From: Heterocephalus glaber | Lineage: Eukaryota; Chordata; Mammalia; Rodentia; Bathyergidae | DNA length: 64,000 nucleotides | Direction of reading: 5' to 3' | NCBI RefSeq assembly: GCF_000247695.1 | Contig: NW_004624882.1 | Coordinates: 191,735-255,734, forward strand | In this document: in pieces, positions 32,103 to 43,270 of the stretch | Position numbering within the stretch: the first letter of the stretch is position 1 | How the letters are laid out: the number at the start of each line of letters is the position of its first letter | Notes under the pieces: generated by a model | What the model was told of the DNA's origin: nothing | Database searches by the model: none | What the model saw: only the letters and a program-made list of their open reading frames with translations | Position numbers and translations under genes: made by a program

Positions 32103-32334
32103 AAAGAAAGGCTTTAGAAGTTACAAACTTGAACACAGCCAGTCATTTCACTAAATAGCAATTTTAAAAATATCAGTTGAGAGTTCTTTAGCTGAGATGT
32201 GCATGCAGATCTTCTCTGGATCCTGATGAGAAACTAGCTCCTGACCCAATGGCCTGGGCAGGGCCTGAGTTTCTTCTTTTCTGGTGCTGCTGGTGCTGCT
32301 AGTGCCAGGCCAGTGAATAGAAGAAAAGCCTGGC

Positions 32335-32445
32335 TAGCGTCAGTGGCCTGGCACTGCCCACTCACCCCCAACTTGTGTGATCTTGGGGAAATCATTTCCT
32401 CTTCTTAACCTCAAACAAAATGATCCAGAGGGATAATTTCTTTGG
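32335..32445 (+). mobile_element. MIR relic
   Basis: AACTTGTGTGATCTTGGGGA, AATCATTTCCTCTTCTTAAC and CAAAATGATCCAGAGGGATA follow the MIR core well. Confidence 0.65.
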
Positions 32446-33321
32446 GTCATTGCAAATCTACAAGTATGCAGTTTAGACAAAAGTAAGGAAGTATGTTATG
32501 CGTGAGAAATGTGAAGAAACAGCTGGCGAGCTGTTTAACACCGTCTCTGCAGTTGGGTTTGACGCCCGCCCCGCTATGGGGTGCTTGGCACTCCTCTGAG
32601 GAAGCAGTAGAGGAAGCCATAATGGGCTCCAGCGTCGGCTCCTCCTGCTTCTTCTTAGAGCAGTCTCCACCAGAGCCCAGCTCTGCCAGAGCTGTCTACA
32701 CCATGTTGGCCCACACCCAGGGCCCAGGCTGTGTGCTGCAAAGGAGGCACGCTGAAGACCCATCCCTGCAATGCTTGACCTGGAAGTCTGCTCAGAAATT
32801 CAGATGCCACTGGGACACCACACAGGTGTCCCAGTGAATAACTTCAGCACACCCTGGCCAGCCTCTCCCTTGGCTTTGCTTGTAGAAAGCAAGGAGCTGT
32901 GCCCTAGCTCTTGGGAAGTGCCCCTCTCGTGTCCTGCCATACAGCCTGGAGTTTTGAGTAAACCTCCTCGTCCAAGACCACAGAGTACATGTAGTATTGC
33001 TTGTGACAAGCAGAAGTAATTAATTCTTTATTCCATTTCTGCTCTAGCCAAAGCTGGGGCCAGACCACCTGCCCCACCCCCATGCACACCCCGATTCTCA
33101 AAGCAGATCAAGCAGTTGGACGGTTTGTTGGAAATGCCAAAGCAGTGAATCAGACAAAGTGCCACATATGTGTCCTAAACATTTCATTTAGCTTTAGACA
33201 TAAGTCCTTGATATTTTGTTGCAGAGTCCAGGCCTTTGTTTTGAGTATGAAGTCCTGGTTGGTGTTCCTTGCAGTCTTATACCAGCCACAGCTAAACTTC
33301 AGTGCCTTCTCATTTCCAGTT
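32446..33321. other. No recognised feature
   Basis: GC-moderate block with frames up to 114 codons (32493-32837) on both strands, none with domains or exon borders. Confidence 0.4.
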
Positions 33322-33333
33322 TCAAATTCTTTT

Positions 33334-33411
33334 TTTTTTCCCCCAGGACTGGGGATTGAACTCAGGACCTTGCAAGGCAGGCATGGCGCCACTGAGCTAA
33401 ATCCCTGGCCC
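33334..33411 (-). mobile_element. ID SINE (type 2)
   Basis: Complement head GGGCCAGGGATTTAGCTCAG at the 33410 end. TCAAATTCTTT flanks it at 33322-33332 and 33412-33422. Confidence 0.93.
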
Positions 33412-33437
33412 TCAAATTCTTTTAAAGAACAATAAGA

Positions 33438-33530
33438 CCCAGGCACGGTGGTGGCTGTGACCTCAGCACTCAGAAAGCTGAGGCAGGAAGATCTCTGTGA
33501 GTTCAAGGTCAGTCAGGCCTAAGAGGGGGA
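33438..33530 (+). mobile_element. B1 SINE (3' truncated)
   Basis: CCCAGGCACGGTGGTGGCTG head, GCTGAGGCAGGAAGATCTCT core, then the sequence turns into a purine-rich tail (33520-33560). Confidence 0.85.
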
Positions 33531-33621
33531 GAAAGGAGAAATAAGAAGAAGAGGAACATAAAGTAGAATGAGAACATAGAGGCATTGGGAGCCAATCTGT
33601 GTGGAGAATCCTTTCTTTTAT

Positions 33622-33702
33622 TTGTGGTGCTGGGGATAGAACTCTGGGCTTTGCATGTGCTAGGCAAGTGCCCTACATCTGTGCTACATCCCTCACCCCC
33701 AG
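33622..33702 (-). mobile_element. ID SINE (type 1)
   Basis: Complement carries GAGGGATGTAGCACAGATGT and AGCACATGCAAAGCCCAGAG. A-box changed. Confidence 0.88.
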
Positions 33703-35377
33703 AACTGTTATATCACCTATCCCACTATCCATAAACCTGTAAAAGTATCTTGCCCATAATTCTGGCAACTATTTTCCAAGTGATTTCATTTTTGTTAAGG
33801 CTTTCCAAAGCAATGAGCCTGGTTTTCAAAGAAAGAGAAAACTCTTTTGCGACTCATATTCAACTTGCTCCTATAACGTTGAAATAAACTTCATAACTAT
33901 GATAACAAATACAACTTGTGTAAACAAGCTTGGGAACAATACAGTGCTTCAGGATACAATCCTCCTGTCACACAGATGTTCTGGAGAGGAGATTAGAACC
34001 CAGGTTCTGTATGGCTTTGAAAAGATTGGGTGGCGGCTTTGCTGAATACTTGGAGAGAGCTACTGTTGCGTTCTTAAGCCATTGTCATCTAGTTAATAAT
34101 TCTAACATGATTTTTCTGGTTGTGATTAGCTGGCTTGTTAGTGGTTTTAATATGCCTCCCTTTCTTTTCAAATACCAAATTAGTCAAAAGCAGAGATAAT
34201 TCGATTCATTGTTGTTTCTCAGTAGTCATTCAATTGATTGGCATATTGGAGGCACTCCACGGGTATTTATTGAAAATCTGTGCATTTTATTGAGGTCTAT
34301 CTATGTTATAAATGTACAGATTTCAAGGTATGTAGAACTTTCATTTTTATCATTTTAATATTTCTATATCACAATATACAAAGTTTTATTTGTATATTAT
34401 AAACTGATAATACATACTAAATTAAATAGGGCAGATGACATCGTTCTTTAATAATATTACTACTGTTCCCACATAATTTCACTGAATGACAGAATTTCAA
34501 CACTTGAAGGCACTTTCGAAGTAATTCATTTGCTGCAGGAGTACACAGAAACAATTTAAAGAGCAGCTTGAATGTTCTCCTATTACTTTTCACACCTTTA
34601 GCTTTTCTTCTGATGTAATAAAGTATTTTTCTGCCTCTGGTGAAATGTCCTTCTTTCATGTCGGATTGTTGTGAAGTTTCGGAACCGGACGGTGAGACAC
34701 ACTGTTCCAGTGAATCTTGGTATTGCCCTGAGGATGAGAAGGGACAAGCAGCTTGGTGTTTGCATCCTTGCTGCGAGGGTTAGGGTTGAATAGTACCTTC
34801 CGCAGTGCTGTCCAGCTAGCCTCTGAGGCCCTGTGAGGTGCTCAGTGACAGGTGAGACCACTGATGGCCCACAGGCCTTCTGAGGCCTGACCCATGAGCC
34901 AGGACCAGGCTGTCTGACGCGGAAACAACCAAGTCTCTGTTCTCAGATAAGTCATTTCACAGAGGCAGAAAAAGGGCTCTAAAGGAAGCCTGAGGTCCTG
35001 ACTTTGGACAGAAGGGGGAGGTGGTATTTCAGAGAGGGAGGCAGCTACTTTAATCTCAGTTCCGAAGGATGAGCAGAATGGCAGGGCTGGGACTCTTCCA
35101 GGGCCTGAGTACAGATGGGCAGAATGGGAGCTGGGACGGAGGCTGTGTGTGTGGGCGCTGTGAGGAGTCGGGAGTGGGAGAGCCCAGCCAGGCCCGAGTG
35201 ACAGCAGGAAGGACTCGCTTCTTGGTGTACTCTGTTGGCTGGTGGTAGAGAATCGGGAAGGCTTTTAAGCAGCAAGTAACAGTTGGAGGGAAGTGACAGT
35301 CTCCCAGAGGGGATAAAAGGAACCCATCATAGGAAGAGAATCTAAGGAGGGCAGGGAAGGGGAATTAAGGATCAAGG
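33703..35377. other. Long repeat-poor intronic-type stretch
   Basis: 1.7 kb without a repeat I can name. The part 34640-34880 is more GC-rich and CpG-bearing than its surroundings (TTTCGGAACCGGACGG), as decayed regulatory or old repeat DNA may be. Frames below 90 codons. Confidence 0.4.
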
Positions 35378-35508
35378 TAACCCGGCATGGTGACCAATGC
35401 CTGGGATCCCAGCACTCGAGAGGCTGAGGCAAGAGGATCGCTACGTGTTTGAGGCCAGCCTGAACTACCTGACAAGACCCTGTCTCAACATAACAACAAC
35501 AAAAAATT
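35378..35508 (+). mobile_element. B1 SINE
   Basis: CCCGGCATGGTGACCAATGC head, GCTGAGGCAAGAGGATCGCT core, AAGACCCTGTCTCAACATAA end. Confidence 0.9.
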
Positions 35509-35630
35509 ATAAATGGATCAAGATGCCATATGTAGATGTACCAACTCCCCGGGAGGAATGTATTTATTATGTATGGCAAACATATATCAATTTTTTTAAA
35601 AATAAAAAAAATTGAAGAGACTCACCATAA
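35509..35630 (+). mobile_element. L1 3' end, type B, very short
   Basis: GTACCAACTCCCCGGGAGGA and TATTATGTATGGCAAACATA followed by an A-rich tail. It directly continues the B1 tail, so the L1 end may be the target into which the B1 went. Confidence 0.75.
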
Positions 35631-36148
35631 AAAAAAAACACAAAACACTGTACAAATCAAAGGATAGAAGCAGCTCTAAAGCTTCCAGTGGGGCCTTGCT
35701 GGCAGATGTATTGAGAAGATGGAAAGGAGGCATTGGAGCAAGCAAGGTTTATTAGTGGCCTAAAGAAACTGCCTGGATGTAGCCGAGAGTAGAGGCGGGG
35801 AGAATAGAAAATAAGATGGGGGGTGGGGCAGCTGGGAGCCAGAGAGAAGTAACAAAGTTTAGTTGATTACAAATGGACACAATCCTACAAAAATGTTTTT
35901 AATCTTGCCTGTTGTCTCCTCTCTTTCAAGGGTAAAGAAGGGAATTGAAGGATGAGCTTTCTGGGATGGAAAAAGATAGGAGGGATCTTTGCTTTAACTC
36001 CAGAATGGGTTGGGGTTGGAACAGCCCCATCTTTGTTCATTTGGTATTAATTTATAAAGTGACATTATTTCTTCCTTAAATATTTGAAAGAATTCACCCA
36101 TGAAGCCCTCTGGGTCTGATGTTTTCTTTGTGGAAATGTTTTAGGTTA
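35631..36148. other. No recognised feature
   Basis: Purine-rich, ordinary sequence between SINE groups. Confidence 0.4.
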
Positions 36149-36160
36149 TGAATTATATTT

Positions 36161-36249
36161 CTTTCTTTTTTTTCCTGGTACTGGGAATTGAGCTCAGAAC
36201 CTTGGGCTTGCCAGGCAGGTACAGCACCACCGAGCTACATCCCAGCCCT
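36161..36249 (-). mobile_element. ID SINE (type 2), 12-bp target duplication
   Basis: Complement head AAGGGCTGGGATGTAGCTCG. TGAATTATATTT stands at 36149-36160 and 36250-36261. Confidence 0.94.
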
Positions 36250-36469
36250 TGAATTATATTTAACAGATGTAGGATTATCCAAACTTACTCTGTTTCAGTT
36301 TTGGTCAGTTGTGCTTTTTGAGGACTTTGTCCATTTTATCTAAGATAAGAAACTATTGGTATAAAGTTCAGGATATTTTTGTTATTACCTGTTTCATCTT
36401 CTTGTCTGTTGGCTCCATAGTGATATTTCCTTTTTCTACTGAAGAGGATAATTTGTATTCTTGTTAATG

Positions 36470-36645
36470 TTTTTATTTTTAAGTTTTGCAGTCCTGGAGA
36501 TTCAATGCAGGGCCTTTTGTATCTTTTATTTTAAAACAGGATCTGGCTAAGTTACCAGGCTGGCCTTGAACTTGCAAGTTCAAATTCCTCCTGCCTCAGC
36601 CTTCTGAGTAGCTGGTATTACAGGTGTGCACCACCATGCTTGCCT
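36470..36645 (-). mobile_element. B1-ID dimer
   Basis: Short ID half 36485-36520, B1 half 36530-36643 with an insertion in the middle (CTTGAACTTGCAAGTTCAAA). Confidence 0.85.
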
Positions 36646-36992
36646 TGTTAATTTTTAGTAATCTGTTCAAAATTGTTTCAATAGCTTGATACTTATATTG
36701 TGATGATTATACCGAGTAGACACACTGATCACTTAATAAAAACAAATATATTTGCCAGTAATTAACAGATAGGATTTTAATATCTAAAAGGAAAAGTTAC
36801 TTGATTACCAAAAGAAATCTGCCAGAGGAAAAAAATATTTAAACTTGATCTTTTGAATTTTACTCTCCACAGCTGCATATTGCTCAGTATATTTGAACTT
36901 GATGTCACGCGATCTATTATAAATGAGCTTAAGTTAAAGCAGATCTTCAGCTGGACTTAGTATTTGCTTGTGTATTTGTTTGGTTTCTATAG

Positions 36993-37055
36993 GGCTGTGA
37001 AATTCTAATTGGAATTACTGGAGATAGTTACATAAAAATTCCCTTCGCTTCCCAG
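36993..37055 (+). other. Weak exon candidate, 63 nt
   Basis: GTTTGGTTTCTATAG before and CCCAG/GTAAGTC behind look like good splice sites. The 63 nt are open only in phase 0 (21 residues, starting GCEILIGITGDSY). A phase-1 intron behind ATGG at 28828 would bring a stop at once, so it cannot follow that exon as coding in frame. It could be chance, a poison exon or part of another transcript. Confidence 0.2.
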
Positions 37056-37077
37056 GTAAGTCTACTTCTAGAATGGA

Positions 37078-37295
37078 GTGTCTCAACCTCAGCACTATGG
37101 GTGCTGTCTTGGGATGGGTGATTCTTTGTTATGGGACGTGGTTCTGAGCATGGGAGGGTGTTTAGTAGCATCCATGGCCTTTACCTGATGCTGTAACAAT
37201 CACCTAGTTGTAGCAACCAAAAATGTCTCCAGACATTGCCTAGTCACCTGATGGGGAGAGGGAGAGCAGTTGCACCCTATTGAGAACCATTGTGC
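37078..37295. mobile_element. hAT-Charlie MER20-like element
   Basis: TCTCAACCTCAGCACTATGG at one end, ACCAAAAATGTCTCCAGACA and TATTGAGAACCATTG at the other, about 218 bp, the size of MER20. No coding capacity. Opposite orientation to the copy at 45.3 kb. MER20s are known to have been taken up as progesterone- and cAMP-responsive enhancers in placental mammals. Confidence 0.8.
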
Positions 37296-38560
37296 AAGGG
37301 GGATGGACAATCTTTTGAGCTTTGCTGCGTCATGAAATCTGAGAAGTAGTATCACTAGACTCAGTTGAGCACATCTGCAGAATGGGAGGATCTTTGATTA
37401 GAAGGATTTCCTCCTTCCCAAAGAGATGCTTGGTTTTCCTTGCTGGAGAAAGTTTTATTTTGTTTTTATCCTTTCCTGACCTTCCCAGAGAGTCTAGAGG
37501 TATAAAAGGCAGCCTGGCAAATGATCTGATTCATTCTTTCTCTGGAGTAAAATGGTGCCTAAACCACCTCAGGAAGGAGGTGACCTCCCCTGGACAGAGA
37601 ATGACTGCTTTTCCTTAGTAACTTGCTCTAACAAATAGAAAAGATTGACTCCATGAAGTTTGTTTTGCTTATTAAAATCATTTTCATCATCCTTCTCTTC
37701 ATTAAGTAGGGAGACATGAAGGATCTAATCACATCCTTAATTACCATGATGACCTTTCCAAATTTAGAATTCATCTCCTTAGCTATAATCAAATCTACCC
37801 AGATTAAGCCTTTAAGGTAGCCTTCCTGCATGCTCTCCCTAGGTTATGTGGCCCTGTCTTTATCACATTTGCCCATGGGTTTGAGAGATGCAAGAGTCGG
37901 ACGACACAGGATGCTCTCCCTCTCAGCACTCACAGAGGTTCTTTTCCAACAGCTACCCATGTCTCTGCCCTTCCTACCTCCTGGCTCCCCCATCCTTAAC
38001 ACCACCTCCACGTGGAGACCCGAAGTCCAGGTCTTCCCAAGATGCTGAACACACTTGGAAAAGAGAGTTAGTGTAAAGAGAGAAGGAACGTTGCAAGTAG
38101 ACGTTAGAAGGAGCTTAGAAAATGTGCTGTTTCGTATGTGCATCAGATCAATGTTTCAGGTTTGGAAATGTGGGCTTTATAACATCTCTGTAAAAAGACT
38201 GTTTCAATGCCGGATTTATAAATGGGAGCTTAAGTTCAGACATCTGTTCCTTCACACACTAAGCAAAGGATGGAGGTGTAATTAGCAAAGTAATTCAAGC
38301 ACTTAAGATAACTTTGTTTGATGCAGCCCTTTATTTTATATTTTCCTTTTAGTTTTCTCATTTGGCATATTCTGACAGTTTCCATGGTAAGTAAAACAGA
38401 ATTTGGAACATTAAAGGAATGCATTTCCATTGCATGAATTATTACCATTTTGCACAGCCGTTGTACTGGATTTCCAAAAACTGTTTGGAGCTCTATTATA
38501 CCTTGTCACAAATAGTTTAAGGTGTTTTTTAAGAGGCATGAATATTATACAATCATTTAG
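37296..38560. other. No recognised feature
   Basis: 1.3 kb of ordinary sequence. Frames up to 99 codons (37844-38143, minus) without domain or borders. Confidence 0.4.
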
Positions 38561-38564
38561 AAAT

Positions 38565-38960
38565 TTGTTATTGAAATACAATGTATACACAGAAGTGGGC
38601 AGATCATAAGCCTACACTGGATACTTTTTTTTTTATAGATATAACCAGCTCTTAGATTAAGAGGAACACAGGGCTGGGCTGTGAAGCTGAGGTGTAGCTC
38701 AGCGGTAGAGCGCTTGCCTAGAGTGCACAAAGTGAGGCCCTGGGTTCCATCCCCAGCACCAAAAAAAAAAAAAAAAAAGCAGAACATTACCAGCCCCTTA
38801 AAAATTCCCTTCAAGCTGCCTTTCTGGCGTCCCAACCGTAATTACTCTTCATTTCCACCAGTATAATTTTGCCTATTTTTTGTACTTTATATAAATGGAA
38901 TCATACAATGTGAACTCTTGTGTTGACAGCTTTTGCTCAACATTAATAGCATTATTTTAA
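38565..38960 (+). mobile_element. Old LINE relic interrupted by an ID
   Basis: CAATGTATACACAGAAGTGG, CCAACCGTAATTACTCTTC, TTTATATAAATGGAATCATA and CTTTTGCTCAACATTAATAG recall an old L1M end. The ID lies between 38670 and 38779. Confidence 0.6.
38684..38779 (+). mobile_element. ID SINE (type 1) with long A tail
   Basis: GGTGTAGCTCAGCGGTAGAG A-box, GGCCCTGGGTTCCATCCCCA B-box area, A18 tail. Keeps CpG at AGCGG and AGCGC, a mark of youth. Confidence 0.92.
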
Positions 38961-39344
38961 AACCTGGGTATGTTTTTCCATCTGAAAAATAGACCTGCTC
39001 CTAAATCATGATGGTTAAAAGCATTCATGAAATGCCTTTGCGTATAAAACTCTGAGAGGAAGTTGCATAAACCACTGCTTCCTACCGTCTACTTTCAGGG
39101 AAAACCACTAACACAGAAGGTGTGAGAAGGACTTTGAAAATATTAGGGGAGAGATGAGATAGGTTCATGGGAAACAGGCACACAGCTGAAAAGTTGACAG
39201 AAATAAAACCACCCCCTTTGTCTACCTCAAAAATGAATAACGGATTTGGAGTAGTGGATACAGAAGAAGTGTCGTGGCTCCATATTTATTCGTGAAATGA
39301 TCATTGTGAATGTCTTCTGGCTTGAGGACATAAGGATAGAATGG

Positions 39345-39720
39345 ATGTTGAGGTCTTGTGCTAGGACACAATACCCAACACCCTCAATTTAAAGGAGGAG
39401 AGGTTTATTTTGGCTTACGCTTCTTAGAGTTATCAGTCCCTGGTCAGCTGGCATTGATACAGATGAGCATGGTGGAGGACAGCTGCACACCTCATGGCAT
39501 CCAGGAAATAGGTCAAGAGAAAAGTCAAGAAGGGAGATAAACCCTTCCAGGTCATGCCCACAGTGACCCACCTCTTCCCACCAGGCCCTACCTCCTAACA
39601 GCAAGTTGGCTATAAGCCCCTACAATCCGGTCACCTTCCAAAGGTCCCCCTATGATCCCATGAGGCTTTATGGGACCTCTTCCCAGCTCCTTTCCTGTAG
39701 AAGATGGACTTTTAGGAGTT
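39345..39720 (-). mobile_element. Possible old LTR-like relic
   Basis: GAGGTTTATTTTGGCTTACG, CAGGTCATGCCCACAGTGAC and CCCTACCTCCTAACAGC give an order known from some old mammalian LTR-type repeats. Not resolved to a family. Confidence 0.35.
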
Positions 39721-40024
39721 GTCTGAATGATCAGTAGTCCATGAGCTGATGGCTGGTAGGTAGCCCAAGCAAGAAACGTGCAGCTTGCCAAGAGGTTCAA
39801 AAGCCTGGAATGGTATCTACATTTCATCCGGCAAATATAAATAGATATACAATGTTATGTTTGCCAAGTTAACTTTTCTTTGTATATTGTTTGGGCCTAG
39901 TAATAACCTGCCTTTGTTTCCTCAGTGAGGAATTTTGGTCTTCTCATGGACCTGATTAGTGATGGAGTCAGCAAAATGAATGCTTTCTCACCACAGGGAG
40001 CTGACTTTCAATTGTACCATGTCA

Positions 40025-41280
40025 CTGATGCTTCCCTAGTGGTGGTAGCAATTTATACTCCCATTCTCAGTGACTTTACCAGCATTCTATATAATCACAC
40101 TGTAATTTCTCTCCAAAATCTGATAGGTATAAAATGATATTTCATTATTTTTATATGCATCTCCCCAGAGAAGTCGAGTTTTGGGCAAATTGTCAGTTAT
40201 TTAAGTTTTCTCTTCCATTTGTGTCTTTGTCTTTGTCTTATTGATTTACAGTAGTTCCTTATATGTTGTGGATACTAATACTTTGTGTGGGCACTAACAT
40301 CTTTCTTTGTCTTATCTTTAATTTTGTTGGACACATCTTTTGTTTTACTGATTTTATAAATTATAATCAAGTCTTACTATCCAGCTTTTACTCCTTTATG
40401 ATTTATACTTTTATTTTAGCCTTATTTTAAAACTGGTCCTATTCTCCAAAGTCATGAAGATTTTTCTTCTCCCTTATATTTTCATTTAAAGACTTTCTAA
40501 AATTATACTTTTCATTTTTTCAATCTTTATTCCATTGGGTATAGTATACCATTGAATATACGATTTTGGTCTACTACAAAGTAGACATCTATTATGTTAC
40601 ATTTTCTATACAGAAACCACTACTATCATCATTTTCCATTGATTTTTATATCTTAGGTATACACACACGTACACATGCACACACACTCCTACTATACATG
40701 TGAATATATATCTCTGGACTCCGTTTTGTTCCTTTGGTCTGTTTAGCCATGCCTGAGCTAATATTACACTGTCTTAATTAATATGGATTTATAATAAGCC
40801 TGGCTATCTCTTAGGAAAAGGTTCTTCCTTTTGCTCTGCTTTAAAAGTGGCTGAGATATTCTTGACCCTTGCTTTTAGAATCATCTTTTCATGTTCCAAA
40901 ACATTCCTATTAGGATTTTGAGTGGGATTGTGGTGAATTTGTAGATTAATTTCATGACAGTCAATGTGTTTATTATCTTTATATTGAATCTTTTTTTTTG
41001 AGACAAGATCTCACTATGTAGTTCAGGCTGGCCTCAAACTCACTACATAGCCCAGGTTGGCCTTGAACTTGTGGCAATCCTCCTGCCTCAGCCTCTTGAG
41101 TATAGGGATTACAGGTGTGTGCCACCACACTGGGCTGAATCTTCCACTTTTTGTTACATGGTATACTTCTTCATACATTTGATCTTGTTTTATATCCCTC
41201 AGTAACATTTTTGTGTGTCCTTAAATATGTATTTTAAGGTCCTTTATAGTTTTTGCATCTTTTTTAAAATGTAAAAATAA
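40025..41280 (-). mobile_element. Old L1M LINE, ORF2 region, with a B1 inside
   Basis: In the plus strand it reads as the familiar complement of an old L1 ORF2: TAATATTACACTGTCTTAAT, GAATCATCTTTTCATGTTCC, GGATTTTGAGTGGGATTGTG, ATATTGAATC (B1) CTTCCAC. No frame survives. The B1 splits it at 40985/41143. Confidence 0.8.
40993..41135 (-). mobile_element. B1 SINE with internal duplication, in the old L1
   Basis: TGAATCTT lies at 40985-40992 and 41136-41143. The unit CACTA(T/C)(G/A)TAG..CAGG(C/T)TGGCC occurs twice (about 41012 and 41041). Confidence 0.92.
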
Positions 41281-41332
41281 ATCAATTCATGTCAGATTGA
41301 ATTCCATAGAATGTCATGGTTTCCTTCTGTAG

Positions 41333-41439
41333 ACTTATGGTGTCAGAAAGTCCATCAAGTTGGACAAACTTGGTCAGATGAATGAGGAAGCTGTCGGGGA
41401 AGCTGACTGTGGTTATCACAGACCAGCCAGCCCGAGCAG
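41333..41439 (+). other. Weak exon candidate, 107 nt
   Basis: GGTTTCCTTCTGTAG before and CCGAGCAG/GTGTAT behind. Open only in phase 0 (TYGVRKSIKLDKLG ...), the same phase in which the 63-nt candidate at 36993 would hand over. No known domain; the donor is not optimal. Most likely chance. Confidence 0.15.
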
Positions 41440-41838
41440 GTGTATATGCAGCTGTGTGGCAGTGTCCTGACCCTGCCGTGTAGCAGACATTTAGGAGGTG
41501 CTATGTGCATGCTTTGGTAGAGGCTTGTCTCTTTCTAGAACATGACTGCAGAAAAATTCAATTTCCAAGCAGAGTTTGTTTAATTTTTAAAGCTGTTTCC
41601 TTTGTTATTTTTCCCAATTAGTATTATTTTCATGAAAGACATTGATTTTGTTGTCAGATTGATGCAGGATAAGAAGTCAAATGAGCTCTTCTAGTAATTT
41701 TGGAAGAAAATCTGTTCACCAGTGGAGACCAGAGCTGGTGGACTACATACCCAAAGCATTTTTGCTTGCCTTATGTTTTCTATGGGACTGGGACACACGA
41801 GTTTGGGAGCCATCTGCTGAATGTTAAAACTTCTTCAC

Positions 41839-42617
41839 AATGATAGCATGCCTGTAATCCTAGCACTCTTGGAGGCTGAGGCAGGAGGACTTCCAAGTTC
41901 AAGCCCAGCCTGGGGAACTTGGTATATTGCAGAATTCAAGAGACAGGAGAGACCACTGGGAAACAGGAGGTTTGTAGTCCAAGATTTTAGGTGCACCAAC
42001 TACAGCTGGACTTGTGTCCAAAGGGCTGAGCCCTGAACAAAGGAAAAACTCCAGTTTTTATATATTTGTTTTATACATTTCATTTGTTGAAGAGGTTGGC
42101 GCAAAATGGACAAAGACAATTATTTTACTAGCTTAATCTTGAAGGAAAACACACATAAGGAATTTCAGGATGTCGTAAGACCTTGTTTACAGGAACACAG
42201 TTGTCAACCTTATCTGTATCTCTTGAGAGAAAACAGTTTCTAAGAAGTCACAGGACTCTGTTTACAGGAACATAACTGTCTACCTTACCAGTACCAGGGT
42301 GGAGGTCTGCCTTGAAAGAAAGCAGATTCCTGAGAAACCAGGACATTAAAGGACTCTGTAAGAATCTTGCTGTTTGCCTTATCTGTAACAGAGCAGATGT
42401 CAGCAGTTGTAGGGAGGAGGAATCTAAGAGGGTTACTGTGTGAAGCTGGGAGAAGCTGCTTAAAGAAACTGATTTCCTTCCAAGTTCTGCTTCAGGTGAA
42501 CTAGTTGAGATCCTGTCTCAACTGATTAAAAAAACAAAGCAAAACAAAAAAAAAAAACAAAAAGGCTGAGGCTGTAGCTCCATTTGAAGGCCCTGATTTT
42601 AATCTCTAGTACCGTAA
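41839..42617 (+). mobile_element. B1-ID dimer split by a 0.57-kb insert
   Basis: 41839-41932 is a B1 up to CCTGGGGAACTTGG; 42497-42515 carries on with GAGATCCTGTCTCAACTGA, then an A-rich linker and an ID half (42565-42610, GGCTGAGGCTGTAGCTCCAT). So one dimer is cut in the B1 half and rejoined 565 bp later. Confidence 0.85.
41933..42496. mobile_element. Unclassified insert, maybe solo LTR, with internal direct repeats
   Basis: It lies between GAACT words that could be a 5-bp target duplication (left in GGGGAACTTGG, right in GGTGAACTAG). It starts with TGGTATATTG and ends near TGCTTCAGG, LTR-like but not exact. Inside are two and a half copies of a 75-90-bp unit (42172, 42247, 42337) that share CTGTTTACAGGAACA, GTCTACCTTA and CTTATCTGTA words. 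No ORF. Younger than the SINE it splits. Confidence 0.55.
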
Positions 42618-42973
42618 TTTAAAAAACATATGTACTGAGTTATCTATTCATCAGCTATTTATTGGACAGATTGCTAAGCTAGCGATAGAAGAATGTTTAA
42701 GATGTGATTTTTCCCAGTCAGTAAGCAGCTTGCTCACATGCTCATGAGTTAAAGATACGTGTACATGAGCCTGACGCGTGGCTAGTGCATTAGGACTGGC
42801 ACAAGTAAAGCAGTTTCACTCTCCGAGGTGCTCTGCCTGCAGTGAGGAGAGGCAGCAGTTGCCACCTGCCACAAACTCACGCAGCAAGTGCTGGGGGTGA
42901 ATAGAGGTGGAGGACCCACCAAACCTCCCCATTTCTCCATAGAAAGCATGTGGAGCAGAAGCCTTAGAGGATC

Positions 42974-42986
42974 GGGGGGGGGGGGG
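42974..42986 (+). repeat. G13 homopolymer
   Basis: Thirteen G in a row; a likely site of sequencing and length error. Confidence 0.95.
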
Positions 42987-43007
42987 CAGGTGAGATGAGG
43001 GTTTTTT

Positions 43008-43212
43008 TTGTTTGTTCTTTTCATTACTAGGGGCTGAACCCAGAGCCTTAGCACTGAGCTACATCCCCAGCCCTGTTTAATTTTTTTAAATCTTTTATTT
43101 TGAGACACTGTCTTGCTTAGTAGCTCAGTTGCCCAGGCTGGGCTTGAATTTACAGTCCTTCTGCCTCAGCCTCCCAGAGTGCTAGGATTACAGATGTGTG
43201 TCACCACACCCA
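43008..43212 (-). mobile_element. B1-ID dimer
   Basis: ID half 43025-43075 (CTGAACCCAGAGCCTTAGCA), B1 half 43092-43210. Flanking ATGAGG at 42998-43004 and 43216-43222 may be a short target duplication. Confidence 0.9.
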
Positions 43213-43270
43213 GCTGGCATGAGGTATTTTTACTTAACCTTTGACCCATTATAAGAAAATAAAAATTCTC

